A DNA stretch of 64,000 nt, taken from CAYLNL01 sp964385175. GTDB taxonomy: Bacteria > Bacteroidota > Bacteroidia > Flavobacteriales > Flavobacteriaceae. Positions 40,541 through 50,484 of the stretch are shown here, piece after piece. Every line of letters starts with the position of its first letter. Position 1 is the stretch's first letter. A program made the position numbers and the translations under genes. Under the pieces are notes generated by a model that was not told the DNA's origin, ran no database searches, and saw only the letters and a list, made by a program, of their open reading frames with translations. The stretch is from the NCBI GenBank assembly GCA_964385175.1, contig CAYLNL010000010.1, positions 1-64,000 on the forward strand, given 5' to 3'.

Positions 40541-42205
40541 CTAACTTCTCGCTTTCTTTTTCTTTGTAGATTTTGAGCCTACGCGAGACATGGCGCAACG
40601 GAAACCAATATAATCGCTGGCTAAATATTGTGGCATATATCGTCGTTGGGCGGGGTCTAACCAATAAGCGCGGTCTTTCCATGAGCCACCTTTAAACACC
40701 CGTACCTCATCGTCTATAAGAGTAGTTCTTTTGGCAGATTTATCGGCTTCCTTTACCAAATTGCCAAGAGAATCTCTATAAATGCGATGTTTGGGTGAGT
40801 TGTACATTCGTTTTTTAGACAGTTTTCCATCTTCATCTTCCGTATAATCATAGTAACGACCAGATGCTAAATCTCCATCTCCGTAGTTTCGGTTATCGCT
40901 CTTAGAAAAATTAGGACGCAGATATGTATCATCTTCATTTACAGGCGTAGTTCTCACCTCACCAGGCAGGCTACGGGCTATAATTCTCCCGTTGCTCAAG
41001 GTATCATATACAACAGCATTACTGCCGGTAACTATAGCTTTCCCATCTTTGCCAATAGCTGTCCGGGTATAAACATTTCCCCGATAATAATTAAAATCGT
41101 TTGTACCATCATCAATAATAGGTCTATACACGTCTGCCACCCATTCAGCCACATTGCCCCCCATATCATACAACCCATAATCATTTGCAGGATAAGATTT
41201 TACAGCAACAGTAATATCAGCCCCGTCATCAGACCATCCCGCAATACCGCCATAATCGCCCTTTCCCTGTTTAAAATTCGCTAACTGGTCGCCCCGGCTG
41301 CTTCGCTTGCCAGAACGCGTATAATCGCCCTGCCAGGGATACTTTTTCTTACCCCTGTAGTTGTTATATTCCCGTACCCCCGAAAGCCCTAACGCTGCAT
41401 ATTCCCATTCAGCTTCGGTAGGCAAGCGGTATTCAGGAAGAATAACACCGGTGCTTCTGCCTGCATAAACTACCTGGGAACTGTCTTTCTCTCGTTTCCC
41501 TATGCCTTTCTTGCCTTGCAGCGAATCTATGGCGCCTCCATAAGTAGCTTTAGGCGACAATAAATAGGTTTGAGTATTAAAAGCGCTTCCCACTTCGCCG
41601 TTCATAGGAGCATACTTAGCATCCTTTGCCAAATAGCCTTCCCGCTCCAGGATACGCTCGTTTACCCGGTCGGTACGCCATTCGCAATATTGCACAGCCT
41701 GTATCCAACTAACCCCCACTACCGGGTAATTGGCATAAGCAGGGTGCCGAAGATAATTATTTACCATTACCTCATTGTCTCCCAGCGGATTTCGCCACAC
41801 TAACGTATCGGGCAACGCCCCGTAGTAAATATCTTTATAATTGGGATTATCAGGCGGGAACACCTTTCGCAACCAGTCTAAGTACTCCACATACATCATA
41901 TTGGTTACCTCGGTCTCATCCATATAAAAAGACTGTACGTGCTGTTGGGAAGGAGAATTATTCCAATCATACATAATATCATCCTGCACTTTTCCCATCG
42001 TGAAAGTGCCTCCTTCAATAAAAACCATGCCAGGGGCGGTTTCCTGCTCTTTAAAAGAAGTATTGTATTGAAAACCACCTTCTTTGGCATTAATATTCCA
42101 TCCGGTGGCCCTGGAAACATTTTTAGAGCCGGATGAAGAACATCCTCCCAATGCAAAAGTTAATAACAGGCTACTATAAAAAACAACCATCGGCGAGGTT
42201 CTCAT
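40541..42205 (-). CDS. gldJ: Gliding motility lipoprotein GldJ
   Basis: 554 aa. The lipoprotein signal ends LGGC (Cys 22). The body is an FGE-sulfatase-like domain: PGMVFIEGGTFTMG, SFYMDETEVTNMMYVEYLDW, YPVVGVSWIQAVQYCEW, RLPTEAEWEYAALG, YDMGGNVAEWVADV and FKGGSWKDRAYWLDP, with GldJ-specific insertions. GldJ is needed for flavobacterial gliding and stabilises other Gld/T9SS parts at the envelope. Tyr-rich basic C-terminus (KSTKKKKARS). Confidence 0.93.
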   Translation of the reverse strand: MRTSPMVVFYSSLLLTFALGGCSSSGSKNVSRATGWNINAKEGGFQYNTSFKEQETAPGMVFIEGGTFTMGKVQDDIMYDWNNSPSQQHVQSFYMDETEVTNMMYVEYLDWLRKVFPPDNPNYKDIYYGALPDTLVWRNPLGDNEVMVNNYLRHPAYANYPVVGVSWIQAVQYCEWRTDRVNERILEREGYLAKDAKYAPMNGEVGSAFNTQTYLLSPKATYGGAIDSLQGKKGIGKREKDSSQVVYAGRSTGVILPEYRLPTEAEWEYAALGLSGVREYNNYRGKKKYPWQGDYTRSGKRSSRGDQLANFKQGKGDYGGIAGWSDDGADITVAVKSYPANDYGLYDMGGNVAEWVADVYRPIIDDGTNDFNYYRGNVYTRTAIGKDGKAIVTGSNAVVYDTLSNGRIIARSLPGEVRTTPVNEDDTYLRPNFSKSDNRNYGDGDLASGRYYDYTEDEDGKLSKKRMYNSPKHRIYRDSLGNLVKEADKSAKRTTLIDDEVRVFKGGSWKDRAYWLDPAQRRYMPQYLASDYIGFRCAMSRVGSKSTKKKKARS

Positions 42206-42371
42206 AATCTATATATAAATTTCGGATGCAATATTAAAATAATCTCTGGGAATACAAACTATTTTTCTATGTATTCCTCACCTATGAACGCAGACTAAAT
42301 AGGTTTATTGTATGGGAAGATTACCCTTAAACAATAATGGGCAGAGATAGAAATTTTCATAAAAACTATCT

Positions 42372-42449
42372 AAAATAAAAAGCCCGGTCTTGTGAACCGG
42401 ACTTTTTGAACAACTTATAAACCTGCTATGAAACTTCCATAATGGAAGT
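42372..42449 (-). ncRNA. Small RNA B (paralogue of small RNA at 60495)
   Basis: The sense strand starts after a TATATTTG box, then hairpin AACTTCCAT-TATGGAAGTT (42432-42450), the linker TCATAGCAGGTTTATAAGTT with flanking T and GTT (about 42410-42434), and a terminator AAAAAG-T-CCGGT, loop, ACCGG-G-CTTTTT. No ORF fits. The linker is the same as in the RNA at 60495-60577, although the two hairpins differ completely in sequence. Confidence 0.7.
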
Positions 42450-42454
42450 TGCCA

Positions 42455-42462
42455 CAAATATA
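42455..42462 (-). promoter_or_regulatory. -7 box TATATTTG for small RNA B
   Basis: Perfect consensus placed 5-6 nt before the first hairpin. Confidence 0.55.
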
Positions 42463-42626
42463 TAGTATTAATTTTAAAAAAAATCACTATCCATGAATAA
42501 ACTTTATATAAACTTTTATACGAATGGAAGGGAAAGCTCATTTTTATATCCGCGTTACTATATATATAGTAATCTTCTTGCGTAGGTTTCTGATGTCATT
42601 TTCATAGCCACGTCACTATAAGTTAG

Positions 42627-42634
42627 TACCTTTG
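42627..42634 (+). promoter_or_regulatory. -7 box TACCTTTG for the AlbA_2-domain gene
   Basis: 30 nt before ATG 42664. Confidence 0.55.
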
Positions 42635-42663
42635 TTTCAATAATAAGCCGTTGCCCGTTTGCC

Positions 42664-43800
42664 ATGATTAATAAACGCCTTTTGGTAAAAAATTTATTAG
42701 CCTACACCAATGAAAATAGTTTTTATGATAAAAAACAATTTCTTAATCTTGGCGACCGTGAGGGAAAGGCAAAATTTTTAAAACACGTATGTGCATTAGC
42801 TAACTCTAACCCTAAAAATAATTCGTATTTAGTAATTGGGGTAACCGATGAAGATGCAGTTATTGAAGGAGTAGATTTTTTTGACGATAGTAAAATTCAA
42901 AACCTGGTAAACGCTTATTTGGAAAACCCGCCTGCCATAGCCTATGAAAATATCCCGTTTCCTCACCTCCCGCAAGGAAAAGTGGTAGGCCTGGTAACGA
43001 TTGCCTCCAGTGGAAAAGTTTGTTTTCTGAAAAAAAATATATGGAAATACACCAGCCAAAGCGCATTTTTCAGGGAAGGGAGCACCAGTATCCTTAAAAC
43101 GAGCGCAACCCCTCTTCAAGATGTAAATGCTGCTACTGTGGCAGAAATAGAGCACTATTCCGTTAACAATATAGAACATACCCTGCACGGGGTTATTGAC
43201 TTTTTGCATAATGGGCGAAAAGACCTGGAAACCCATTATAAAGTGTTTAAGGAACAGTTTGTACTTTGCTGGGCAGGGCTTCCCAAGAAAGTAAAGGATA
43301 AAACCTATTTTTCCCGCGTAGATATTGAACTAATAAATGAACAAGTGAAACTCTTCTATTCTACCTTAGATGAGGTGGAAATACACTATACAGAAGACTC
43401 CTTCACTACTATAGAATATGTTCACCTAGGGCTTCATAACCAGCAAAAATACTATCCGTTAGAAACAGTTAGTATTGATTTTAAAGATAATGGAACCTAC
43501 CAAATAAATAGCTGCATTATTTTTCAACCTCCCCAATACGACAAAAAAATGCTCTATCATGTATATAATGCCAATAATAACCTTTTAGATAAACTGGTTA
43601 AAAAACTTCCTCTCACTTCCGCCGAGACCAACGATTTGAAAGACCTTCCTGCTACCTATCTTATCTGTGCTCTTAACGGGTTTGAGGATAGTAAGGAAAA
43701 ATTAGAAACACACCGCTCCCTTCTTAAACAGTATGATATGCGAATATATGCTTCTGTGAAAGAAGTATTGCGAATTATGAGAAAAATAAAATACAATTAA
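42664..43800 (+). CDS. AlbA_2 (Schlafen-type) ATP-binding-domain protein, 378 aa
   Basis: The first 130 residues hold FLKHVCALANSNPKNNSYLVIGVTDEDAVIEGVDF, the core of the AlbA_2 domain (DNA/nucleotide-binding, related to Schlafen), then LVNAYLENPPAIAYENIPFP. The C-terminal 240 residues are not recognised. Some relatives regulate transcription, others belong to defence loci; nothing nearby decides. 10 nt before the phosphatase gene, so likely co-transcribed. Confidence 0.75.
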   Translation: MINKRLLVKNLLAYTNENSFYDKKQFLNLGDREGKAKFLKHVCALANSNPKNNSYLVIGVTDEDAVIEGVDFFDDSKIQNLVNAYLENPPAIAYENIPFPHLPQGKVVGLVTIASSGKVCFLKKNIWKYTSQSAFFREGSTSILKTSATPLQDVNAATVAEIEHYSVNNIEHTLHGVIDFLHNGRKDLETHYKVFKEQFVLCWAGLPKKVKDKTYFSRVDIELINEQVKLFYSTLDEVEIHYTEDSFTTIEYVHLGLHNQQKYYPLETVSIDFKDNGTYQINSCIIFQPPQYDKKMLYHVYNANNNLLDKLVKKLPLTSAETNDLKDLPATYLICALNGFEDSKEKLETHRSLLKQYDMRIYASVKEVLRIMRKIKYN

Positions 43801-43810
43801 AAACTAATAG

Positions 43811-44563
43811 ATGGAAAATCCTATTGATGTATCACAACGAAGAACCTTTGTTGTAGGCGATATACATGGCGCCTGGAAAGCTCTTCGGCAGGTACTGGAA
43901 AGAGCAGATATTTTGCAAAACGACCTGTTGATATTTCTGGGCGATTATGTAGATGGCTGGAGCGATGCCCCTGCCGTGTTAGATGCACTAATAACATTAC
44001 AAAAAATTCAACCCTGCTTATTTATAAGGGGAAATCATGACCAACTTTGCCATGAATGGTTGTTGACCGGAAAAGCCAAGGAACAATGGCTAGACCAGGG
44101 CGGGAGCATTACAGTAGAGGCTTATAAAACTATTTCCCATGAAACCAAAATAAAACACATTCAATTTTTAGAATCCCTGCGAAACTATTACATAGATACT
44201 AAAAACCGCCTCTTCCTTCATGCCGGTTTCACCAGCCAGCACGGAGTGGCGTATGAGCATTTCCCTGAGCTCTTTTACTGGGACAGAACCCTCTGGGAAA
44301 CAGCCCTCGCTCTTAACCCGCTACTATCCCGGAATCACCCCTTCTATCCCAAACGTTTCTTGCACTATTCAGAAATTTATATCGGCCATACCCCCGTTAC
44401 CCGCATCCACAAAACCATACCTGTACAAGCTGCCAATGTGTGGAATATAGATACTGGCGCCGCCTATGGCTACCCTCTAACTCTTATGGATATAGATACT
44501 AAGCGTTTCTGGCAGAGCGACCCCATAAGAGAATTATATCCTCATGAAAAAGGCAGGGATTAA
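43811..44563 (+). CDS. Serine/threonine-type metallophosphatase, 250 aa
   Basis: All PPP-family metal motifs are present in order: GDIHG (residue 17 on), GDYVDGW, RGNHDQL and the later LFLHAGF and IGHTP. Catalyses phosphate-ester hydrolysis with two metal ions; the substrate may be phosphoprotein or a dinucleotide tetraphosphate (ApaH-like). Confidence 0.88.
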   Translation: MENPIDVSQRRTFVVGDIHGAWKALRQVLERADILQNDLLIFLGDYVDGWSDAPAVLDALITLQKIQPCLFIRGNHDQLCHEWLLTGKAKEQWLDQGGSITVEAYKTISHETKIKHIQFLESLRNYYIDTKNRLFLHAGFTSQHGVAYEHFPELFYWDRTLWETALALNPLLSRNHPFYPKRFLHYSEIYIGHTPVTRIHKTIPVQAANVWNIDTGAAYGYPLTLMDIDTKRFWQSDPIRELYPHEKGRD

Positions 44564-44628
44564 TGATAACCTCTTTTCACTTTTCTAAAATTCAATCATA
44601 GCAGTGTGATGGGTTTAGGCTAAAATCA

Positions 44629-44636
44629 TACATTTG
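44629..44636 (+). promoter_or_regulatory. -7 box TACATTTG for the glycosyltransferase cluster
   Basis: Places the ATG at 44668 with a leader of about 25 nt; a longer GTG-started ORF (44641) would be almost leaderless and is less likely. Confidence 0.5.
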
Positions 44637-44667
44637 CCCTGTGCTATTTAAAAAACAACCTTTCTTT

Positions 44668-45504
44668 ATGACCCCGCCCTCTATAAGTGTTATTATAAGC
44701 ACCTACAACCAGCCTAAATGGTTAGAAAAGGTACTTTGGGGCTACAGTGTGCAAACCTATAAAGATTTTGAAATCATTATTGCCGATGATGGCTCCGAGG
44801 AACAAACAGCGCACCTCATCTCTTCTTTTAAAGAGTATTTTCCTGTGCCGCTGCAACACCTATGGCATGAAGATAAAGGATACCGTCGCCAGGAGATATT
44901 AAATATAGCCATTACTAAAGCTCGTCACGATTATATTATTATGACAGACGGTGATTGTATTCCCCATAAAAATATGGTAGCTATACACGCAAAACATGCA
45001 AAGAAAGGATATTTTCTATCTGGAGGCTACTGCAAAGTAAGCATGAAACTTAGCAATGCCATTACCCGCGAAGCCATCCTGGCTGGCGATTGTTTCCGGT
45101 TAAGATGGTTGCGAAAAATAGATACGATAGGATTTTCCCAGGCTCTGAAACTCGGTGCTAAAGGACTATTGGCCCACCTACTAAACCACTTAACACCCAC
45201 GAGACGAACCTTTAATAATTGCAACTCCTCTGCATGGAAGGCAGATATCGTTGCTATAAACGGATACGATGAACGGATGAAATATGGAGGTTCTGATGTG
45301 GAACTGGGCGACCGCCTGAAAAACAATAGCATAAAAGCCATTCAAGTGCGCCATACCGCCCTTTGCATTCATTTAGATCATCCCAGGAGCTATAAAACCC
45401 CTGAATCTCTTGCCAATAGCTCAACCAGAATAAAATATACAAGAGAAAATAAAATAATTTTCACCCCTTACGGAATTAAAAAACGAGAACTCATATACCC
45501 ATGA
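44668..45504 (+). CDS. Family 2 glycosyltransferase, 278 aa (first paralogue)
   Basis: SVIISTYNQPKWLEKVLWGY, DFEIIIADDGS and the DGDCIPH variant of the DxD metal site define a GT-A family 2 enzyme. The C-terminal GYDERMKYGGSDVELGDRL is the galactosyltransferase-like (GT7C) block that binds acceptor. Probably builds a cell-surface glycan. Overlaps the next gene by 4 nt (ATGA). Confidence 0.9.
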   Translation: MTPPSISVIISTYNQPKWLEKVLWGYSVQTYKDFEIIIADDGSEEQTAHLISSFKEYFPVPLQHLWHEDKGYRRQEILNIAITKARHDYIIMTDGDCIPHKNMVAIHAKHAKKGYFLSGGYCKVSMKLSNAITREAILAGDCFRLRWLRKIDTIGFSQALKLGAKGLLAHLLNHLTPTRRTFNNCNSSAWKADIVAINGYDERMKYGGSDVELGDRLKNNSIKAIQVRHTALCIHLDHPRSYKTPESLANSSTRIKYTRENKIIFTPYGIKKRELIYP

Positions 45505-46442
45505 AAATAATAGTTACCGGCGCTGCTGGTTTCATAGGCTCACATGTAGCTGAATATCTTGTTCGGCAAGGATATGATACGTATGGAATAGACAATCTGT
45601 CTAACTATTACAGCCCTTCTCTGAAAAAACAAAATATAATGGACATAGAACGCCAGGGCGTACAATTTATAGAGGCTGATTTAACGGAGAACCTTCATAC
45701 CCGTCTTCCCGGTTCTGTGGACTATATTTTTCACCTGGCGGCACAGCCTGGCATCTCTGCCAATACCTACCTGCATGAATATGTGAAAAATAATATCTTC
45801 GCTACCCAAAACCTGCTGGAGTGGGTGTTACAGTATAATCCCCAGCTTCGTTGTTTTGTAAATATAGCCACCTCTTCCATTTATGGAAAAATAGCCGATG
45901 TACCTGAAGATACAGTTCCCCAGCCCGTTTCCTTCTACGGCATTACCAAATGGGCGGCAGAACAGTTAGCGCTAAGCGAACAACGACAAGGTAAACTACC
46001 CGTTTGCTCCCTGCGCCTCTATTCAGTTTACGGCCCCCGGGAACGCCCAGAGAAACTCTATACCAAACTTATTCAGGCTATTTTTAAGAACCAGCCTTTT
46101 CCCCTTTATGAAGGAAGTGAGCGCCACTCCCGCAGTTTCACCTATATAGGAGATGTGGTAAAAGGAATTGCCCAAACCATTGATAAGGAAACCAGTATAA
46201 ATGGCGAAATTATAAACATAGGTTCTGATGAAGAACACACTACCGCCGAAGGAATAGCGCTGGTAGAAGAAATCATTGGCAAAAAAGCCCGCTTTCAAAA
46301 CATACCTTCGCGCCCTGGCGACCAGCTTAGAACCAAAGCAGTTATAAACAAGGCCCGCAAACTCCTCGGTTATGAACCCTCTACCTCCCTTAGAGAAGGA
46401 TTACAAGCCCAGGTGAAATGGTGTTCTGAACAATTTTTATAA
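45501..46442 (+). CDS. NAD-dependent nucleotide-sugar epimerase, 313 aa
   Basis: Extended SDR: GAAGFIGSHVAEYL, DNLSNYYSPSLK, FHLAAQPGIS, SSIYGK and the catalytic YGITK. SLRLYSVYGPRERP and GEIINIGSDEEHT match UDP-glucose/glucuronate epimerases. Supplies an epimerised sugar nucleotide for the flanking glycosyltransferases. Confidence 0.9.
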   Translation: MKIIVTGAAGFIGSHVAEYLVRQGYDTYGIDNLSNYYSPSLKKQNIMDIERQGVQFIEADLTENLHTRLPGSVDYIFHLAAQPGISANTYLHEYVKNNIFATQNLLEWVLQYNPQLRCFVNIATSSIYGKIADVPEDTVPQPVSFYGITKWAAEQLALSEQRQGKLPVCSLRLYSVYGPRERPEKLYTKLIQAIFKNQPFPLYEGSERHSRSFTYIGDVVKGIAQTIDKETSINGEIINIGSDEEHTTAEGIALVEEIIGKKARFQNIPSRPGDQLRTKAVINKARKLLGYEPSTSLREGLQAQVKWCSEQFL

Positions 46443-46446
46443 CCCC

Positions 46447-47280
46447 ATGAAACCCGCTGTTTCCCTTATAGTAAGCACCTACAACCAGCCTGAGTGGCTC
46501 GAGAAAGCGCTTTGGGGGTATGAGCAACAAACCTTTACCGATTTTGAAATACTTATCGCCGATGATGGCTCTACAGCAGACACAGCCAAATTAATAGAAA
46601 AATATAGCCGCCTCTCAACCCGCCCCATAAAACACCTCTGGCAGGAAGACAATGGCTTTCAAAAAAATAAAATTCTCAATAAAGCTATCCAGGCCAGTGC
46701 CGCCGATTATCTTATTATGACAGATGGCGATTGTATTCCCCGCAACGATTTTGTGGAAAAACATATAGCTTTACGAAGAAAAAAACACTTCCTCTCCGGC
46801 GGCTATTTTAAACTCCCAATACACCTTTCAAAAACCATAACCAGGGAAGATATTAATTCTCAAAGCTGTTTCAAGCTAAAATGGCTACAAGAAAGAGGGC
46901 TAAAAAAAACTTTTAAAACCCACAAACTCACCTCAAGCGGGTTCAAAGAATGGTTCTTAAACAAATTTACCACCACAAAAGCTACCTGGGATGGCAATAA
47001 CGCTTCTGGCTGGAAAGAAGACATACTATCTATAAATGGCTTTGATGAGCGTATGCAATATGGGGGTGAAGACCGCGAAATGGGAGAGCGCCTTGTAAAC
47101 TATGGTATAACACCTCTTCAAATTCGTTACAGCGCCATAACCCTGCACTTACACCACGAGCGAAACTACGTGAAACCAACCATGCTTGCCGCTAACCGGC
47201 AAATACGCTATACTACGCGGCACCAATGCCTCACCTATACCCCCTATGGCATTGTGAAACCCATAATCTCTGCGCAATAA
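46447..47280 (+). CDS. Family 2 glycosyltransferase, 277 aa (second paralogue)
   Basis: Close paralogue of the gene two upstream: SLIVSTYNQPEWLEKALWGY, DFEILIADDGS, MTDGDCIPR and GFDERMQYGGEDREMGERL in the same places and almost the same length. Same operon; probably adds a neighbouring sugar to the same glycan. Confidence 0.9.
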   Translation: MKPAVSLIVSTYNQPEWLEKALWGYEQQTFTDFEILIADDGSTADTAKLIEKYSRLSTRPIKHLWQEDNGFQKNKILNKAIQASAADYLIMTDGDCIPRNDFVEKHIALRRKKHFLSGGYFKLPIHLSKTITREDINSQSCFKLKWLQERGLKKTFKTHKLTSSGFKEWFLNKFTTTKATWDGNNASGWKEDILSINGFDERMQYGGEDREMGERLVNYGITPLQIRYSAITLHLHHERNYVKPTMLAANRQIRYTTRHQCLTYTPYGIVKPIISAQ

Positions 47281-47353
47281 AAATACACCGTCACTAAATG
47301 TAACGGTTGTAAAAGAATTCTAAATTTATAGAGCTGTTTCTACTAAAACCAAA

Positions 47354-50206
47354 CTATTTCTCTTCCATATACGCTTCAATAGGAGCGCAGGTACAAAGTA
47401 AGTTTCTATCGCCAAACGCATCATCTACCCGCCTAACAGAAGGCCAAAATTTATTTTCATACAAATAATCTAATGGAAAAGCCGCCTTCTCACGGGAATA
47501 GGAAAAATGCCAATCTGTTGCAGCCACTATCTGCAACGTATGAGGTGCATTTTTCAATACATTATCCGGGTTTTCAAGAGAAACCTCATCAATCTCTTTA
47601 CGAATAGCTATCATAGCCTCACAAAAGCGATATAATTCCGCCAAACTTTCGCTTTCCGTAGGCTCAATCATCAACGTACCGGCAACAGGAAACGATACAG
47701 TAGGAGCGTGAAACCCATAATCCATCAAGCGTTTTGCAATATCTATAACCTCTATACCCTTCTTTTTAAAGCTGCGGCAATCTACAATCATCTCGTGCGC
47801 CACGCGCCCGTGAGCGCCTGCATACAACAACTCATAATATCCCTCTAACCGGCTTTTAATATAATTTGCATTTAAAATAGCATACTTAGTAGCATCTGTT
47901 ACCCCTTTAGCGCCCAGCAAGCGGTTATATGCGTATGAAATGAGGCATACCAATGCACTACCCCATGGAGCGCCGGAAACAGCGGGAATGGCCTTTTCGC
48001 CCCCCGTTTTAACCACTGGGTGAGAAGGCAGAAAAGGCGCCAGATGAGCTGCTACACAAATAGGCCCCACCCCGGGGCCACCGCCTCCGTGGGGAATAGC
48101 AAACGTTTTGTGCAAATTCAAATGACACACATCTGCCCCAATAATAGCAGGGTTTGTAAGCCCTACCTGCGCATTCATATTAGCCCCATCCATATACACC
48201 TGCCCACCGTTTTCATGTATAATTGCGGTAATCTCCTGTATAGCTGTCTCAAAAACTCCGTGTGTGGAAGGGTAAGTAATCATAAGCGCCGCCAACTCTT
48301 CCCGGTAACGAATAGCTTTTTCCCGTAAATCGTTCACATCAATATTTCCCCGCTCGTCTGTTTTCACCACCACTACCTCCATGCCCGCCATTACCGCCGA
48401 TGCCGGGTTGGTGCCGTGGGCAGAGGAAGGAATGAGGCATATTTTCCTGTTTTTTTCACCTTTCCACTCCTGGTAAGCCTTTATAACCAGTAAGCCCGCA
48501 TATTCTCCTTGCGCTCCCGAATTAGGTTGCAATGAAACACCCGTAAAACCGGTAATAATTTTTAACTGTTCTTCCAGTTTTTTCAATACTTCCTGGTACC
48601 CAGCCGCCTGCTCAATAGGAGCAAAGGGATGAATAGCAGCCCATTCCATCCAACTCAGCGGCAACATTTCCGTAGCAGCATTTAGTTTCATGGTACAAGA
48701 ACCTAACGATATCATAGAGTGAGTAAGAGATAAATCGCGGCGCTCCAATTTTTTAATATAGCGCATCAGCTCCGTTTCCGAGTGGTAAGTGTTAAATACC
48801 TCATGCGTTAAAAAAGGAGTTTTTCGCTCCCATTTTCCTAAACGCATTCCGGTTTTTTCCCATGTTTCAACAATTACAGGCTCTTTGCCCAAAGTTTCTG
48901 CCATAATGCCAACAATGTTATTCAAATCGGCAAGCGTATTAGTTTCATTCAAAGAAATGCAAACAGTTTCCTCGTCGGGATAGAAAAAATTCACCCTTTT
49001 CGCTTCTGCAATAGCCCGAACCTTAGCTGCATCAGCCCGAAAATGTAAAGTATCAAAAAAGCTATCATGTAACTGTTTTACCCCTATTTTTTCCAAGCTT
49101 TGCGCCAGGGCGATGGCTTGCCGGTGGATTTTCCGGGCGATATAGCGCAACCCTTCCGGCCCATGATATACGGCATACATCCCCGCCATTACCGCCAGTA
49201 GCACCTGGGCAGTACATATATTAGAGGTAGCCTTGTCGCGCTTAATGTGTTGTTCGCGGGTTTGCAACGCCATACGAAGCGCCCGGTTACCATTAGCATC
49301 ACGGGAAATCCCGATGATTCTCCCGGGAACCGCCCGTTTATACTCCTCTTTTGTGGCAAAATAAGCGGCATGAGGCCCTCCGTAACCAAGCGGAATACCA
49401 AATCGTTGAGTAGAACCAACCACCACGTCGGCGCCCCACTCGCCAGGTGGAATAAACAATACCAGGCTCAATATATCGGCGGCTACTGCTATCTTTATTC
49501 CCTTTTCTTTGGCAGTTTCTGTGAAAGCTATATAGTCCGGTATCCCCCCATACACACCCGGATACTGGAGCAATGCCCCAAAAAAGGCAGTAGAACCTTT
49601 AAATTCCCGGTGGTCGCCCTTCACCAATTCTATTCCTAAAGGAATAGCGCGGGTTTGCAGCACTGAAAAGGTTTGCGGCAGCACTTCCTCTGAAACAAAA
49701 AAAGACACAGCGCCTGCTTGCTGCTGCTCCCGCGAACGCAGGTTAAAGAGCATCAACATAGCCTCGGCGGCGGCAGTGCTTTCATCCAGGAGCGAAGCAT
49801 TAGCGATTTCCATTCCCGTGAGGTCGCACACCATTGTTTGGTATGTTAACAACGCCTCTAACCGTCCCTGGGCAATTTCTGCCTGGTAAGGAGTATAGGC
49901 TGTGTACCAGCCGGGATTTTCTAAAATAGCCCGTTTTATCACCGATGGCGTACTTGTTTCGTGGTAGCCCAATCCTATATAGTTTTTATAAAGTTGGTTT
50001 TTTTGAGCCAGTGCATACAACTCTTGTAAAAATTCATTTTCGCTTATTCCTTCCGCCAGGGATAAAGATTCTTTTAGCCGAATGCTATCTGGGATGGTTT
50101 CATCTATAAGCTGGGCTAAAGAAGAAACCCCGATAGTCTCCAGTATATGGGGAAGGTCTTGTTCTCGGATGCCGATATGGCGGGCTGCAAAAACATCTGT
50201 TTTCAT
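47354..50206 (-). CDS. gcvP: Glycine dehydrogenase (decarboxylating), P protein
   Basis: 950 aa, a single-chain P protein. The pyridoxal-phosphate lysine lies in HLNLHKTFAIPHGGGGPG. Other landmarks: IGLGYHETSTPSVI, NPGWYTAYTPYQAEIAQGRL, SLGSCTMKLNAA and QPNSGAQGEYAGL. It decarboxylates glycine and loads the aminomethyl group on GcvH. gcvT lies 26 kb away, so the glycine-cleavage genes are scattered. Confidence 0.97.
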   Translation of the reverse strand: MKTDVFAARHIGIREQDLPHILETIGVSSLAQLIDETIPDSIRLKESLSLAEGISENEFLQELYALAQKNQLYKNYIGLGYHETSTPSVIKRAILENPGWYTAYTPYQAEIAQGRLEALLTYQTMVCDLTGMEIANASLLDESTAAAEAMLMLFNLRSREQQQAGAVSFFVSEEVLPQTFSVLQTRAIPLGIELVKGDHREFKGSTAFFGALLQYPGVYGGIPDYIAFTETAKEKGIKIAVAADILSLVLFIPPGEWGADVVVGSTQRFGIPLGYGGPHAAYFATKEEYKRAVPGRIIGISRDANGNRALRMALQTREQHIKRDKATSNICTAQVLLAVMAGMYAVYHGPEGLRYIARKIHRQAIALAQSLEKIGVKQLHDSFFDTLHFRADAAKVRAIAEAKRVNFFYPDEETVCISLNETNTLADLNNIVGIMAETLGKEPVIVETWEKTGMRLGKWERKTPFLTHEVFNTYHSETELMRYIKKLERRDLSLTHSMISLGSCTMKLNAATEMLPLSWMEWAAIHPFAPIEQAAGYQEVLKKLEEQLKIITGFTGVSLQPNSGAQGEYAGLLVIKAYQEWKGEKNRKICLIPSSAHGTNPASAVMAGMEVVVVKTDERGNIDVNDLREKAIRYREELAALMITYPSTHGVFETAIQEITAIIHENGGQVYMDGANMNAQVGLTNPAIIGADVCHLNLHKTFAIPHGGGGPGVGPICVAAHLAPFLPSHPVVKTGGEKAIPAVSGAPWGSALVCLISYAYNRLLGAKGVTDATKYAILNANYIKSRLEGYYELLYAGAHGRVAHEMIVDCRSFKKKGIEVIDIAKRLMDYGFHAPTVSFPVAGTLMIEPTESESLAELYRFCEAMIAIRKEIDEVSLENPDNVLKNAPHTLQIVAATDWHFSYSREKAAFPLDYLYENKFWPSVRRVDDAFGDRNLLCTCAPIEAYMEEK

Positions 50207-50229
50207 GTGTTTGAATAGTAATAAGGCTG

Positions 50230-50237
50230 CAAAAATA
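50230..50237 (-). promoter_or_regulatory. -7 box TATTTTTG for gcvP
   Basis: 24 nt before ATG 50206, leaving no room for a glycine riboswitch in the leader. Confidence 0.55.
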
Positions 50238-50484
50238 CAGATTTAACAGATAGCCTGCGTCTTTTTTTAACTAAGCTATTATTATATGATAAGGGTAGAG
50301 AAAGTTCTGTTAATTAGCTTGGTTAGGCAACCCTAAGGTGATAATGGGGTTTATAAAAAATGGTTTGTTGTTGTGTAGAAAAATAAGAGTATGGGCAATT
50401 TATATACCTTCCAAAAAACAAGCCTAAGATTTTTTTGTATAAGCGTATTAAATTACAAATATCTGTAAATAAATGATATATGTC

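Noticed and set aside
42305..42541. 78-codon minus-strand ORF in the gldJ-AlbA_2 gap
   Set aside because: It lies across the small RNA B terminator, linker and promoter and has no coding features.
50207..50484. Glycine riboswitch upstream of gcvP
   Set aside because: The promoter box is only 24 nt before the ATG and no tandem aptamer pattern is present. A small TTAGG-CCTAA hairpin near 50330 is not enough.
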